Below are positions 49,787-58,929 of a DNA stretch of 64,000 bases, one piece after another. Positions within the stretch are counted from its first letter, which is position 1; every line of letters starts with the position of its first letter. Both the position numbers and the translations under genes were made by a program. The notes beneath the pieces were generated by a model. The model made no database searches. It worked only from the letters and a program-made list of their open reading frames with translations, and was not told the origin of the DNA. The DNA comes from Enterobacter sp. RHBSTW-00994 (GTDB lineage Bacteria > Pseudomonadota > Gammaproteobacteria > Enterobacterales > Enterobacteriaceae). The DNA is taken from positions 1,320,588 through 1,384,587 of the forward strand of contig NZ_CP056199.1 in the NCBI RefSeq assembly GCF_013782625.1, written 5' to 3'.

Positions 49787-51067
49787 GTGTCAAAGGCAAC
49801 CGAACAAAACGATAAGCTTAAGCGAGCGATAATTATTTCGGCGGTGTTGCATGTGATTCTTTTTGCAGCACTGATCTGGAGTTCGTTCGACGAGCATATA
49901 GATGCATCAGCCGGTGGTGGTGGAGGATCCTCCATTGACGCTGTCATGGTCGATCCTGGTGCGGTAGTGCAAAACTATAATCGTCAGCAGCAGCAGCAGG
50001 CGAGTGCAAAACGAGCTGAAGAGCAGCGAGATAAACAGGCGCAACAGCAAGCCGAGGAACTGCGTGAAAAGCAGGCCGCGGAACAGGAGCGTTTGAAGCA
50101 GCTTGAGAAAGAACGTTTGCAGGCGCAGGAAGCCGCGAAAGAGCAGGCGGAACAGCAAAAGCAAGCGGAAGCGGCGGCGAAGAAAGCACAGGAACAGCAG
50201 AAGCAGGCAGAAGAGGCAGCTGCAAAAGCTGCTGCAGATGCCAAAGCGAAGGCTGATGCACAAGTAAAACTGGCAGCGGACGCGGCGAAGAAAGCGGCTG
50301 CCGATGCTCAGAAACAGGCTGAAGAAGCGGCGAAGAAAGCGGCGGCTGATGCTCAGAAAAAAGCTGAAGCCGAAGCGGCGAAGAAAGCCGCAGCGGATGC
50401 CCAGAAGAAAGCTGAAGCGGATGCTGCTAAAAAAGCGGCTCAGGAAGCAGAGAAAAAAGCGGCTGCCGATGCGGCGAAGAAAGCTGCCGCAGCTGAGAAA
50501 GCCGCTGCTGCTGAAAAGGCTGCTGCTGAAAAGGCTGCTGCTGAAAAGGCTGCTGCCGAGAAAGCTGCAACTGCTGCAAAAGCGGCTGCAGATAAGAAAG
50601 CTGCTGCGGCAGAAAAAGCAGCTGCCGATAAAGCTGCGGCTAAAAAGGCTGCAGCAGAGAAAGCTGCCGCCGCCGCAGGGGTGGATGATTTGCTGGGTGA
50701 CTTGAGTTCGGGTAAGAATGCGCCGAAAGCGGGCGGGGGAGCGAAAGGAAGTAACGCCTCACCTGCTGGAAGTGGTAACACTAAGAACAACGGTGCTTCA
50801 GGTGCTGAAATCAATGGCTATGCCTCGCAGATAAAGTCTGCTATCGAGAGCCGATTCTATGATGCGTCTTCCTACACAGGCAAAACGTGTACGTTACGTA
50901 TCAAGCTCGCGCCGGATGGTATGTTACTTGATATTCAGTCTGAAGGTGGCGACCCAGCCTTATGTACTGCAGCTTTAGCTGCGGCACGTCAGGCTAAGAT
51001 GCCAAAACCGCCTTCACAGGCAGTCTACGAAGTCTTTAAAAATGCACCACTGGACTTCAAACCTTAA
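49787..51067 (+). CDS. tolA: Cell-envelope integrity protein TolA
   Basis: Spans the periplasm, linking TolQR to TolB-Pal; also a colicin and filamentous-phage receptor. The start is GTG at 49787 (MSKATEQNDKLKR), giving 426 residues. Domain I has a transmembrane helix (about 14-34). Domain II is a long Ala/Lys/Glu/Gln-rich helical stalk (about 60-300). Domain III (about 330-426) contains the globular CTLRIKLAPDGMLLDI with paired Cys. The stalk is encoded by near-identical DNA repeats, including three perfect 15-bp copies at 50504-50548, so length variation between strains is likely. Confidence 0.97.
   Translation: MSKATEQNDKLKRAIIISAVLHVILFAALIWSSFDEHIDASAGGGGGSSIDAVMVDPGAVVQNYNRQQQQQASAKRAEEQRDKQAQQQAEELREKQAAEQERLKQLEKERLQAQEAAKEQAEQQKQAEAAAKKAQEQQKQAEEAAAKAAADAKAKADAQVKLAADAAKKAAADAQKQAEEAAKKAAADAQKKAEAEAAKKAAADAQKKAEADAAKKAAQEAEKKAAADAAKKAAAAEKAAAAEKAAAEKAAAEKAAAEKAATAAKAAADKKAAAAEKAAADKAAAKKAAAEKAAAAAGVDDLLGDLSSGKNAPKAGGGAKGSNASPAGSGNTKNNGASGAEINGYASQIKSAIESRFYDASSYTGKTCTLRIKLAPDGMLLDIQSEGGDPALCTAALAAARQAKMPKPPSQAVYEVFKNAPLDFKP
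50504..50548. repeat. Three perfect tandem copies of a 15-bp unit in tolA
   Basis: The unit GCTGCTGCTGAAAAG (Ala-Ala-Ala-Glu-Lys) is repeated exactly three times, then continues in degenerate form. It is in frame in the TolA stalk. Confidence 0.9.
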
Positions 51068-51202
51068 GTTACATTTTTCCCCGTGAAAACGGGGGAAAAT
51101 AGACCAGGTTTAGTCTCAGGGTTCTGGTAGTTTTGTCTATTTGAGTTTGTTAACATTCTGCTAAATTATCGTGGGTAAGGTTACCCAGATAAGGGAGATA
51201 TG

Positions 51203-52495
51203 ATGAAGCAGGCATTACGTGTAGCATTTGGTTTCTTAATGCTGTGGGCAGCTGTGCTGCACGCAGAGGTACGTATCGAGATCACCCAGGGGGTGGACTC
51301 GGCGCGCCCAATCGGCGTTGTTCCGTTCCAGTGGGCAGGCCCAGGCGCTGCACCTGAAGATATCGGCGGCATTGTTGCTGCTGATCTGCGCAACAGCGGC
51401 AAATTCAATCCATTAGATCGCTCTCGTCTGCCACAGCAGCCGGGTAGCGCGCAAGACGTTCAGCCTGCAGCATGGTCTGCACTGGGTATTGATGCGGTCG
51501 TTGTGGGCCAGGTTACACCTAGTCCAGATGGTGGCTACACAGTGGCTTACCAACTGGTCGATACCGGTGGTGCTCCAGGTACTGTTCTGGCGCAGAACTC
51601 CTACAAAGTTAACAAGCAGTGGCTCCGTTATGCGGGCCATACTGCGAGTGACGAGGTGTTCGAGAAGCTGACCGGTATTAAAGGGGCATTCCGTACTCGT
51701 ATCGCATATGTTGTGCAGACCAATGGCGGTCAGTTCCCTTATGAGCTGCGCGTTTCTGACTACGATGGTTACAACCAGTTCACCGTTCACCGTTCTCCAC
51801 AACCGTTGATGTCGCCGGCGTGGTCTCCAGATGGTGCTAAACTGGCCTACGTGACCTTCGAAAGTGGTCGTTCTGCGTTGGTCATTCAAACACTGTCTAA
51901 CGGTGCGGTGCGTCAGGTTGCGTCGTTCCCACGTCACAACGGTGCGCCAGCGTTTTCTCCGGACGGTTCTAAACTGGCCTTTGCACTGTCAAAAACCGGT
52001 AGCCTGAACCTCTACGTGATGGATATTGGTTCTGGCCAGATCCGTCAGGTGACTGATGGACGCAGCAACAACACTGAACCGACCTGGTTCCCGGACAGCC
52101 AAAATCTGGCGTTCACTTCTGATCAGGCGGGTCGTCCACAGGTTTATAAAGTCAATATCAACGGCGGTGCACCACAGCGTATTACCTGGGAAGGTTCACA
52201 AAACCAGGACTCTGATGTCAGCAGCGACGGTAAATTTATGGTAATGGTAAGTTCTGCAGGTGGTCAGCAGCACATTGCCAAACAAGATCTGGTAACGGGT
52301 GGCGTACAAGTTTTGTCGTCAACGTTCCTGGATGAAACGCCAAGTCTGGCACCTAACGGCACTATGGTAATCTACAGCTCTTCTCAGGGGATGGGATCTG
52401 TGCTGAATCTGGTTTCTACAGATGGGCGTTTCAAAGCGCGTATTCCGGCAACTGATGGACAGGTAAAATCACCTGCCTGGTCGCCGTATCTGTAA
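51203..52495 (+). CDS. tolB: Tol-Pal periplasmic beta-propeller TolB
   Basis: Periplasmic protein that switches between TolA and Pal, controlling Pal release from peptidoglycan. A signal peptide [21 protein letters not shown] is cleaved before EVRIEI, leaving the TolA-box. The N-terminal alpha/beta domain (to about 165) precedes a six-bladed propeller with WSPDG-like repeats ([31 protein letters not shown]). Two ATGs lie together; 51203 is better spaced from AAGGGAGA and gives the usual 430 residues. It has a 135-bp gap from tolA with a stem-loop (about 51074-51098) and a likely secondary promoter. Confidence 0.97.
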   Translation: MKQALRVAFGFLMLWAAVLHAEVRIEITQGVDSARPIGVVPFQWAGPGAAPEDIGGIVAADLRNSGKFNPLDRSRLPQQPGSAQDVQPAAWSALGIDAVVVGQVTPSPDGGYTVAYQLVDTGGAPGTVLAQNSYKVNKQWLRYAGHTASDEVFEKLTGIKGAFRTRIAYVVQTNGGQFPYELRVSDYDGYNQFTVHRSPQPLMSPAWSPDGAKLAYVTFESGRSALVIQTLSNGAVRQVASFPRHNGAPAFSPDGSKLAFALSKTGSLNLYVMDIGSGQIRQVTDGRSNNTEPTWFPDSQNLAFTSDQAGRPQVYKVNINGGAPQRITWEGSQNQDSDVSSDGKFMVMVSSAGGQQHIAKQDLVTGGVQVLSSTFLDETPSLAPNGTMVIYSSSQGMGSVLNLVSTDGRFKARIPATDGQVKSPAWSPYL

Positions 52496-52506
52496 ATAAT
52501 AATTAA

Positions 52507-53052
<546 letters not shown>

Positions 53053-53061
53053 GAGAATTGC

Positions 53062-53859
53062 ATGAGCAGTAACTTCAGACATCATGTATTGAGTCTGTCG
53101 TTACTGGTTGGTATAGCGGCCCCCTGGGCCGCTTTTGCTCAGGCACCAATCAGTAGTGTCGGCTCAGGCTCGGTCGAAGACCGTGTCACTCAACTCGAGC
53201 GTATTTCTAATGCTCACAGCCAGCTTTTAACCCAACTCCAGCAACAGCTTTCTGATAACCAAAACGATATTGATTCTCTACGTGGTCAGATCCAGGAAAG
53301 TCAGTATCAGCTTAATCAGGTTGTTGAACGTCAAAAGCAGATTTTGCTTCAGATGGATAGCCTGAGCAATGGTGGTGGTGCAGCAGCACAACCCGCTGCA
53401 GGCGATCAGAACGGTGCTGCGACAGCAACACCTGCGCCATCAACTGATACATCCGCCTCCACAGGCGCGCCTGTACAGAGCGGTGACGCGAATACGGATT
53501 ACAATGCAGCTATTGCCCTGGTACAGGACAAATCGCGTCAGGACGATGCTATCGCTGCATTTCAGAACTTCGTTAAGAAATACCCTGATTCCACGTACCA
53601 GCCGAACGCGAATTACTGGCTGGGTCAGCTGAATTACAATAAGGGTAAGAAGGACGATGCGGCGTTTTATTTTGCCTCTGTGGTGAAAAATTACCCAAAA
53701 TCGCCAAAAGCACCTGATGCCATGTTCAAGGTCGGCGTGATCATGCAAGACAAAGGTGATACTGCAAAAGCCAAGGCAGTGTATCAGCAGGTGGTAACGA
53801 AGTTCCCTGGTACGGAAGGTGCCAAACAGGCGCAAAAACGTCTGAGTTCGATGGGATGA
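53062..53859 (+). CDS. cpoB: Cell division coordinator CpoB
   Basis: Periplasmic protein that coordinates PBP1B activity with Tol-driven outer-membrane constriction; older name ybgF. The 265-residue product has a signal peptide ending near AFAQAP, an N-terminal trimerising coiled coil (SVEDRVTQLERISN...QLQQQLSDNQNDIDSLR), a Ala/Thr/Gln-rich low-complexity linker (about 110-145), and C-terminal tetratricopeptide-like repeats (YNAAIALVQDKSRQ, YWLGQLNYNKGK). It is the last gene of the tol operon. Confidence 0.96.
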   Translation: MSSNFRHHVLSLSLLVGIAAPWAAFAQAPISSVGSGSVEDRVTQLERISNAHSQLLTQLQQQLSDNQNDIDSLRGQIQESQYQLNQVVERQKQILLQMDSLSNGGGAAAQPAAGDQNGAATATPAPSTDTSASTGAPVQSGDANTDYNAAIALVQDKSRQDDAIAAFQNFVKKYPDSTYQPNANYWLGQLNYNKGKKDDAAFYFASVVKNYPKSPKAPDAMFKVGVIMQDKGDTAKAKAVYQQVVTKFPGTEGAKQAQKRLSSMG

Positions 53860-53868
53860 TTACCGCAT

Positions 53869-53894
53869 GACCAGAAATCGTGTTATTTCTGGTC
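53869..53894 (+). other. Stem-loop after cpoB
   Basis: GACCAGAAAT and ATTTCTGGTC are perfect 10-bp arms 10 bases after the cpoB stop. No T-run follows, so it is a 3'-end protecting hairpin or a weak terminator of the tol operon. Confidence 0.5.
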
Positions 53895-53942
53895 GTGCAG
53901 CATGATTCGTAAGCAGTTAGGTGATCTTCATCGAAATTTTTG

Positions 53943-53970
53943 TTGCGCTGAATTCTTAAATCAGTAATAT
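53943..53970 (+). promoter_or_regulatory. Probable tRNA operon promoter
   Basis: TTGCGC (-35) and TAATAT (-10) with a 16-bp spacer are followed by a GC-rich GCCGCCG discriminator typical of stringently controlled stable-RNA promoters, about 50 bp before the first tRNA. Confidence 0.55.
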
Positions 53971-54020
53971 ATGCCGCCGTTGCCACGGGATATCAAACAA
54001 CGTAAAAGCAACGCAAAAGT

Positions 54021-54096
54021 GGGTCGTTAGCTCAGTTGGTAGAGCAGTTGACTTTTAATCAATTGGTCGCAGGTTCGAATCCTGCACGACCCACCA
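54021..54096 (+). tRNA. lysT: tRNA-Lys (anticodon UUU)
   Basis: A 76-base cloverleaf GGGTCGTTAGCTCAGTTGGT... with anticodon loop ACTTTTAATC, T-arm GGTTCGAATCC and encoded CCA. First gene of the tRNA cluster, identical to the three later Lys copies. The symbol follows E. coli order. Confidence 0.97.
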
Positions 54097-54123
54097 ATAA
54101 AATGGTGGAAGCAGTACTTAAGC

Positions 54124-54196
54124 GTGAAGGATAACGTTGCGTCAGCAACGGCCCGTTAGGGCGAGGCGAAGCCGAGTCATCCTGCACGACCCACCA
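54124..54196 (+). repeat. tRNA-tail repeat, copy 1 (RtT-like)
   Basis: Starts GTGAAGGATAACGTTGC, contains the self-complementary GTTGCGTCAGCAAC and GCCCGTTAGGGC, and ends GAGTCATCCTGCACGACCCA plus CCA. Its last 17 bases copy the 3' end of the adjacent tRNA-Lys including CCA, but no cloverleaf is possible. It resembles the RtT-type RNAs described at tRNA loci. It was not checked against Rfam. Confidence 0.75.
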
Positions 54197-54223
54197 CTTA
54201 AAGCAGTTCCTGAAGTACAGAGT

Positions 54224-54299
54224 GGGTGATTAGCTCAGTTGGTAGAGCATCTCCTTTACACGGAGGGGGTCGGCGGTTCGAGCCCGTCATCACCCACCA
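54224..54299 (+). tRNA. valT: tRNA-Val (anticodon UAC)
   Basis: A 76-base cloverleaf GGGTGATTAGCTCAGTTGGT... with anticodon TAC in CCTTTACACGG, T-arm GGTTCGAGCCC and encoded CCA. It is the only Val gene of the cluster. Confidence 0.97.
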
Positions 54300-54302
54300 C
54301 TC

Positions 54303-54378
54303 GGGTCGTTAGCTCAGTTGGTAGAGCAGTTGACTTTTAATCAATTGGTCGCAGGTTCGAATCCTGCACGACCCACCA
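54303..54378 (+). tRNA. lysW: tRNA-Lys (anticodon UUU)
   Basis: Identical in sequence to the first Lys gene, 3 bp after tRNA-Val. Symbol by order from E. coli. Confidence 0.96.
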
Positions 54379-54419
54379 ATTTTATTGGTTCCGAGTAAAA
54401 ATTCAGGCAACACCCGTAT

Positions 54420-54495
54420 GGGTCGTTAGCTCAGTTGGTAGAGCAGTTGACTTTTAATCAATTGGTCGCAGGTTCGAATCCTGCACGACCCACCA
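54420..54495 (+). tRNA. tRNA-Lys (anticodon UUU)
   Basis: Third identical Lys gene. E. coli has a second tRNA-Val between lysW and lysY; none lies in the 41-bp spacer here. Confidence 0.96.
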
Positions 54496-54526
54496 GCCTG
54501 AATAGATATAAAGTACATCCCGAAAG

Positions 54527-54602
54527 GGGTCGTTAGCTCAGTTGGTAGAGCAGTTGACTTTTAATCAATTGGTCGCAGGTTCGAATCCTGCACGACCCAC
54601 CA
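54527..54602 (+). tRNA. tRNA-Lys (anticodon UUU)
   Basis: Fourth identical Lys gene with encoded CCA, 31 bp after the third, followed by a second tRNA-tail repeat and the operon terminator. Confidence 0.96.
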
Positions 54603-54630
54603 ATTTTAATATCTGACTCAGATGTTAAAT

Positions 54631-54702
54631 GTGAAGGATAACGTTGCCTTAGCAACGGCCCGAAGGGCGAGGCGTAGCCGAGTCATCCTGCACGACCCAC
54701 CA
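54631..54702 (+). repeat. tRNA-tail repeat, copy 2 (RtT-like)
   Basis: GTGAAGGATAACGTTGCC...GAGTCATCCTGCACGACCCA plus CCA, about 90% identical to copy 1. The differences (GCGTCAGC to GCCTTAGC, CCGTTAGGG to CCGAAGGG, CGAAGCC to CGTAGCC) are concentrated in the loops of the two small stems. Confidence 0.75.
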
Positions 54703-54709
54703 ATGTAAA

Positions 54710-54733
54710 AAAGCGCCCTAAAGGCGCTTTTTT
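54710..54733 (+). terminator. Terminator of the tRNA operon
   Basis: AGCGCC...GGCGCT stem flanked by A-run and TTTTTT, 8 bp after the second tRNA-tail repeat, so both repeats are inside the transcript. Confidence 0.9.
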
Positions 54734-54775
54734 GCTATCTGTAATTTACACAATTCGAAGTTGCTGCAGGTGAGA

Positions 54776-54809
54776 GTCGGACGAAGCAAATCATCCAGCA
54801 CGATCCACT
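54776..54809 (+). repeat. Decayed third tRNA-tail repeat
   Basis: CGAAGCAAATCATCCAGCACGATCCACT aligns with CGAAGCCGAGTCATCCTGCACGACCCACC of the full copies. It lies beyond the operon terminator and keeps only the 3' third, with substitutions. Confidence 0.6.
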
Positions 54810-54872
54810 CATATTTAAAGCCGCTTTTTCGCTCACCATTTCCGGTGACTTTTCACCTCAAATTCGCTATCT

Positions 54873-54890
54873 TGTTTAGTATATAAAACA
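54873..54890. promoter_or_regulatory. NadR box upstream of nadA
   Basis: TGTTTAGTATATAAAACA differs at one position from the NadR operator consensus TGTTTA-N6-TAAACA, 73 bp before nadA. NadR represses nadA-pnuC when NAD is plentiful. Confidence 0.75.
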
Positions 54891-54963
54891 TGATTGTCAT
54901 CCGTTTTGCTATGTCATGCAAAAGAAAGGCAATATTGTTAAGCCAGTAAAACGAGAAGCCATA

Positions 54964-56007
54964 ATGAGCGTGATGTTTGATCCAGAAGCCGCAATCTATC
55001 CTTTCCCACCGAAACCTGTTCCGTTAAACCGGGATGAAAAACACTTTTATCGTGAGAAGATCAAACGCCTGCTCAAGGAACGTGACGCGGTGATGGTTGC
55101 GCACTACTACACCGATCCGGAGATCCAGCAACTGGCTGAAGAGACAGGCGGTTGTATCTCTGATTCTCTGGAGATGGCGCGTTTTGGCGCAAAGCATCCG
55201 GCATCCACACTGCTGGTTGCGGGTGTCCGTTTTATGGGGGAAACCGCCAAAATTCTGAGTCCTGAAAAAACTATCCTGATGCCGACGTTACATGCCGAAT
55301 GTTCGCTTGACCTCGGCTGCCCAATCGACGAATTCAGCGCCTTTTGCGATGCGCATCCTGATCGAACCGTTGTGGTCTACGCCAACACGTCTGCGGCGGT
55401 AAAAGCTCGCGCAGACTGGGTGGTAACATCCAGTATTGCTGTTGAACTTATTGAACACCTGGACAGCCTTGGACAGAAAATTATCTGGGCCCCCGACCGC
55501 CATCTGGGAAATTATGTGCAAAAACAAACCGGGGCGGATGTCCTTTGCTGGCAGGGCGCATGTATTGTCCACGACGAATTCAAAACACAAGCGCTGGCGC
55601 GCATGAAAGGATTGTACCCGGACGCGGCTATCCTCGTTCACCCTGAATCGCCACAGTCGATTGTTGACATGGCAGATGCTGTTGGCTCAACCAGTCAGCT
55701 TATTAATGCCGCGAGAACTCTGCCGCATCAGCAACTTATCGTGGCAACCGATCGCGGTATATTTTATAAGATGCAGCAGGCCGTACCGGGAAAAGAGCTG
55801 CTTGAAGCACCTACTGCGGGAGAAGGAGCGACCTGTCGTAGCTGCGCTCACTGCCCGTGGATGGCGATGAATGGCCTGAAAGCGATTGCTGAAGGACTGG
55901 AAGCCGGTGGGATAGAACACGAAATTCATGTTGATGCCGCCCTGCGTGAAGGTGCGTTAATTCCGCTTAACCGTATGCTTGAGTTTGCGGCTACACTACG
56001 TACTTAA
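54964..56007 (+). CDS. nadA: Quinolinate synthase
   Basis: 4Fe-4S enzyme condensing iminoaspartate with dihydroxyacetone phosphate to quinolinate, the second step of NAD synthesis. The ATG at 54964 gives 347 residues starting [18 protein letters not shown]; an in-frame ATG 16 codons upstream lies next to the NadR box and is not supported. Cluster cysteines are in [11 protein letters not shown] (about 113), [12 protein letters not shown] (about 200) and [13 protein letters not shown] (about 297). pnuC follows after 22 bp, so the two form an operon. Confidence 0.97.
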   Translation: MSVMFDPEAAIYPFPPKPVPLNRDEKHFYREKIKRLLKERDAVMVAHYYTDPEIQQLAEETGGCISDSLEMARFGAKHPASTLLVAGVRFMGETAKILSPEKTILMPTLHAECSLDLGCPIDEFSAFCDAHPDRTVVVYANTSAAVKARADWVVTSSIAVELIEHLDSLGQKIIWAPDRHLGNYVQKQTGADVLCWQGACIVHDEFKTQALARMKGLYPDAAILVHPESPQSIVDMADAVGSTSQLINAARTLPHQQLIVATDRGIFYKMQQAVPGKELLEAPTAGEGATCRSCAHCPWMAMNGLKAIAEGLEAGGIEHEIHVDAALREGALIPLNRMLEFAATLRT

Positions 56008-56029
56008 TTCAACACGCTCTGGGGAAAAG

Positions 56030-56752
56030 ATGGATTTTTTTAGCACACAGAATATCCTGGTTCATATACCGATTGGGGCGGGTGGCTATGACCTGTCATG
56101 GATCGAAGCGATTGGTACACTGGCGGGTCTGCTCTGTATATGGCTCGCCAGTCTTGAGAAGATCAGCAATTATGCGTTCGGGCTCATCAACGTGACCCTG
56201 TTCGCCATTATCTTTTTCCAGATCCAACTGTATGCCAGCCTGCTGTTACAGTTGTTTTTCTTCGCGGCGAACATTTATGGCTGGTATGCCTGGTCGCGGC
56301 AGAACAGCCAACAGGAAGCGGAGCTACAGATCCGCTGGTTGCCTTTATCAAAAGCTATCGCCTGGTTTGTGGCGTGCGTTGTTGCCATCGGTGTTATGAC
56401 GGTTTATATCAACCCGGTATTTGCGTTCCTCACACAGATTGCGGTGTCAGTGATGTCCGCACTAGGGTTGAATGTCACAATGCCTGAATTACAACCCGAT
56501 GCTTTCCCGTTCTGGGATTCCTGCATGATGGTTCTGTCGATTGCCGCGATGATCCTGATGACCCGTAAATACGTTGAGAACTGGCTGTTGTGGGTCATTA
56601 TTAACGTGATCAGCGTGGTCATTTTCGCATTGCAAGGTGTGTACGCGATGTCGCTGGAATATCTGCTGCTGACCTTTATTGCATTGAACGGTAGTCGTAT
56701 GTGGATTAACAGCGCGCGTGAGCGAGGCTCTCACGCACTGTCCAGTCAGTGA
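56030..56752 (+). CDS. pnuC: Nicotinamide riboside transporter
   Basis: Inner-membrane facilitator importing nicotinamide riboside for NAD salvage. The ATG at 56030 after GGGGAAAAG gives 240 residues beginning [20 protein letters not shown]. Seven hydrophobic helices, with conserved [24 protein letters not shown] and [15 protein letters not shown] (substrate-site Trp/Asn). It is co-transcribed with nadA under NadR control. Its 3' end overlaps the convergent zitB by 7 bp. Confidence 0.96.
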   Translation: MDFFSTQNILVHIPIGAGGYDLSWIEAIGTLAGLLCIWLASLEKISNYAFGLINVTLFAIIFFQIQLYASLLLQLFFFAANIYGWYAWSRQNSQQEAELQIRWLPLSKAIAWFVACVVAIGVMTVYINPVFAFLTQIAVSVMSALGLNVTMPELQPDAFPFWDSCMMVLSIAAMILMTRKYVENWLLWVIINVISVVIFALQGVYAMSLEYLLLTFIALNGSRMWINSARERGSHALSSQ

Positions 56753-57681
56753 TGGTGATGATGTGAATGGCCGGACTGCGCTTCGTTCAGGTGGCAGTCT
56801 GGTCCGTTACACGGCTGGTACTCCATCTGTATGGTGGCATGCGCAATCTCATAGTGATGTTCAAGAAAGTGCTGAATGCGTTCAAGCAGAGCGTCATGAT
56901 CATGCGGTGGGATTACCTGAACATGCAATGTCATCAGCGGTTTCTCACCTACCATCCAGACGTGAACATGGTGAACATTTCTTACTTCGGGAATAGATTG
57001 GCGCAGGTTGCGTTTGAGTGCAGCGATATCCAGCGACGCGGGAGCACCTTCCAGTAATTCGTTCACACTCTCTTTCAGTAACTGCCAGGCGCTGTGAAGA
57101 ACCAGACAAGAGACCAGAACGGACAGAATAGGGTCGATGGGTGTCCATCCGGTATAGATAATCACAAGGGCGGCGACAATGGCCCCTATTGATCCGAGTA
57201 AATCTCCCAACACATGCAGCGCCGCAGCACGCACATTCAGGTTTTTCTCTTCACTGCCGCCGCGATGCAAAATCCAGAATGCCAGCACATTCGCGAGCAG
57301 CCCGGCTACAGCAATAACCATCATCGTCGCCCCTGCGACAGGCTGAGGATGCCTGAAGCGCTGAAAGGCCTCCCAGACGATCAAAATGGTAATCACCACC
57401 AGAGCGATGGCATTCACGAACGCTGCAAGAGTTGTGAGCCGCAACCAGCCAAAGGTATGACGGCCATTAGGAGGGCGTTGTGCAAACTGCACGGCCAGTA
57501 GTGCAAAGAGCAGGGCTGCGGCATCAGTCAGCATGTGTCCTGCATCTGCCAGTAACGCCAACGAGCCTGAAATAATCCCGCCAATAACCTCGATAATCAT
57601 GAATATCGCGGTGACGGAAAAAGCCAGCATCAGGCGTTTCGCGTTTTCGTCTCTTGGGGGATGCGAGTGAGAATGCGCCAT
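56746..57681 (-). CDS. zitB: Zinc efflux transporter ZitB
   Basis: Cation diffusion facilitator exporting Zn2+ in exchange for protons. The 311-residue product starts MAHSHSHPP, has six transmembrane helices with metal-site Asp in [11 protein letters not shown] (helix II) and [12 protein letters not shown] (helix V), and ends in a cytoplasmic domain with a His tail SGHSHHHHH. Convergent with pnuC; the 3' ends overlap with no terminator visible between them. Confidence 0.95.
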   Translation of the reverse strand: MAHSHSHPPRDENAKRLMLAFSVTAIFMIIEVIGGIISGSLALLADAGHMLTDAAALLFALLAVQFAQRPPNGRHTFGWLRLTTLAAFVNAIALVVITILIVWEAFQRFRHPQPVAGATMMVIAVAGLLANVLAFWILHRGGSEEKNLNVRAAALHVLGDLLGSIGAIVAALVIIYTGWTPIDPILSVLVSCLVLHSAWQLLKESVNELLEGAPASLDIAALKRNLRQSIPEVRNVHHVHVWMVGEKPLMTLHVQVIPPHDHDALLERIQHFLEHHYEIAHATIQMEYQPCNGPDCHLNEAQSGHSHHHHH

Positions 57682-57777
57682 GTCAATTTTCCTGGTTCGA
57701 TTTTAAGCTAAGTGTAGAATTTTTAATGTGTTACACAAATGTCTTTTTCGTTCTGTCACCGCAATTTCCCAAGAGGG

Positions 57778-57795
57778 TGTAAAAGGTGGTTTACA
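57778..57795. promoter_or_regulatory. TyrR box upstream of aroG
   Basis: TGTAAAAGGTGGTTTACA is a perfect TyrR strong box (TGTAAA-N6-TTTACA), 71 bp before the aroG start. TyrR represses aroG with phenylalanine or tryptophan in E. coli. Confidence 0.85.
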
Positions 57796-57865
57796 CTAAG
57801 CGACTTGCAAGATAGATTGAAAGGATTGCATTCAACACTAGAGTTATGGCAGAGCTGGAAAGAAA

Positions 57866-58918
57866 ATGAATTATCAGAACGACGATTTACGTATTAAAGA
57901 GATCAATGAGTTATTACCTCCTGTAGCACTCCTTGAAAAATTCCCCGCCACTGAAAATGCCGCAAACACGGTTTCTCATGCCCGTAAAGCGATCCATAAG
58001 ATCCTGAAAGGTAATGATGATCGTCTTCTGGTCGTGATTGGTCCATGTTCTATTCACGATCCTGCTGCGGCTAAAGAGTACGCCTCACGCCTGATTAAAC
58101 TGCGTGATGAGCTGAAAGGTGAGCTGGAAATCGTGATGCGCGTTTATTTTGAAAAGCCGCGCACGACGGTAGGCTGGAAAGGGCTGATTAACGATCCGCA
58201 CATGGATAACAGCTTCCAGATTAACGATGGTCTGCGCATTGCACGCAAGTTGCTTCTGGAAATCAACGACAGTGGCCTGCCTGCCGCTGGCGAATTCCTC
58301 GACATGATTACGCCGCAATACCTCGCAGACCTGATGAGCTGGGGCGCAATTGGTGCGCGTACCACAGAATCTCAGGTACACCGTGAGCTGGCGTCCGGTC
58401 TTTCCTGCCCGGTTGGCTTCAAAAATGGCACAGATGGCACGATCAAAGTGGCGATTGACGCGATCAACGCTGCGGGTGCGCCTCACTGTTTCTTGTCCGT
58501 AACCAAATGGGGTCACTCTGCGATCGTGAATACCAGTGGGAACGGAGACTGCCATATTATCCTGCGCGGTGGCAAAGAGCCGAACTACAGTGCAAAACAC
58601 GTGGCAGAAGTGAAAACCGGTCTCGAAAAAGCAGGCTTGTCTCCAAATGTGATGATTGACTTCAGCCATGCGAACTCCAGCAAGCAGTTTAAAAAGCAGA
58701 TGGAAGTTGGTGCGGATGTCTGCCAGCAGATTGCAGGCGGTGAGAAATCCGTGATGGGTGTGATGATCGAAAGTCATCTGGTTGAAGGTAATCAGAATCT
58801 GGAAGGCAGTGAACCGCTGGTCTACGGCAAGAGCGTGACGGATGCCTGCATTGGCTGGGATGACACCGATACGCTTCTGCGTCAGTTGGCTGAAGCGGTT
58901 AAAGCCCGCCGCGGCTGA
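57866..58918 (+). CDS. aroG: DAHP synthase, phenylalanine-sensitive isozyme
   Basis: First step of the shikimate pathway: phosphoenolpyruvate plus erythrose-4-P to DAHP, feedback-inhibited by Phe. The 350-residue product begins MNYQNDDLRIKEINELLPP. Active-site segments are IGPCSIHDPAAA (metal Cys), RVYFEKPRTTVGWKGLINDP, GARTTESQVHRELASG, KNGTDGTIKVAIDA and MIDFSHANSSKQ. Its length and N-terminal regulatory extension fit the Phe-sensitive type. TyrR control is indicated by the upstream box. Confidence 0.97.
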   Translation: MNYQNDDLRIKEINELLPPVALLEKFPATENAANTVSHARKAIHKILKGNDDRLLVVIGPCSIHDPAAAKEYASRLIKLRDELKGELEIVMRVYFEKPRTTVGWKGLINDPHMDNSFQINDGLRIARKLLLEINDSGLPAAGEFLDMITPQYLADLMSWGAIGARTTESQVHRELASGLSCPVGFKNGTDGTIKVAIDAINAAGAPHCFLSVTKWGHSAIVNTSGNGDCHIILRGGKEPNYSAKHVAEVKTGLEKAGLSPNVMIDFSHANSSKQFKKQMEVGADVCQQIAGGEKSVMGVMIESHLVEGNQNLEGSEPLVYGKSVTDACIGWDDTDTLLRQLAEAVKARRG

Positions 58919-58929
58919 TACGGCTGGGC

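Noticed and set aside
50440..50814. Ala/Ser/Phe-rich open frames antisense to tolA
   Set aside because: A by-product of the GCT/GCG-AAA repeat structure of the TolA stalk, which leaves several frames without stops.
54021..54702. CRISPR-like pattern of repeated 76-bp units
   Set aside because: The repeats are complete tRNA genes with cloverleaf and CCA; the spacers are irregular and there are no cas genes.
54021..54720. Genomic-island attachment site at the tRNA cluster
   Set aside because: Duplicated tRNA 3' ends suggested att sites, but no integrase or foreign cargo lies between them, and all copies fall within one operon-sized stretch.
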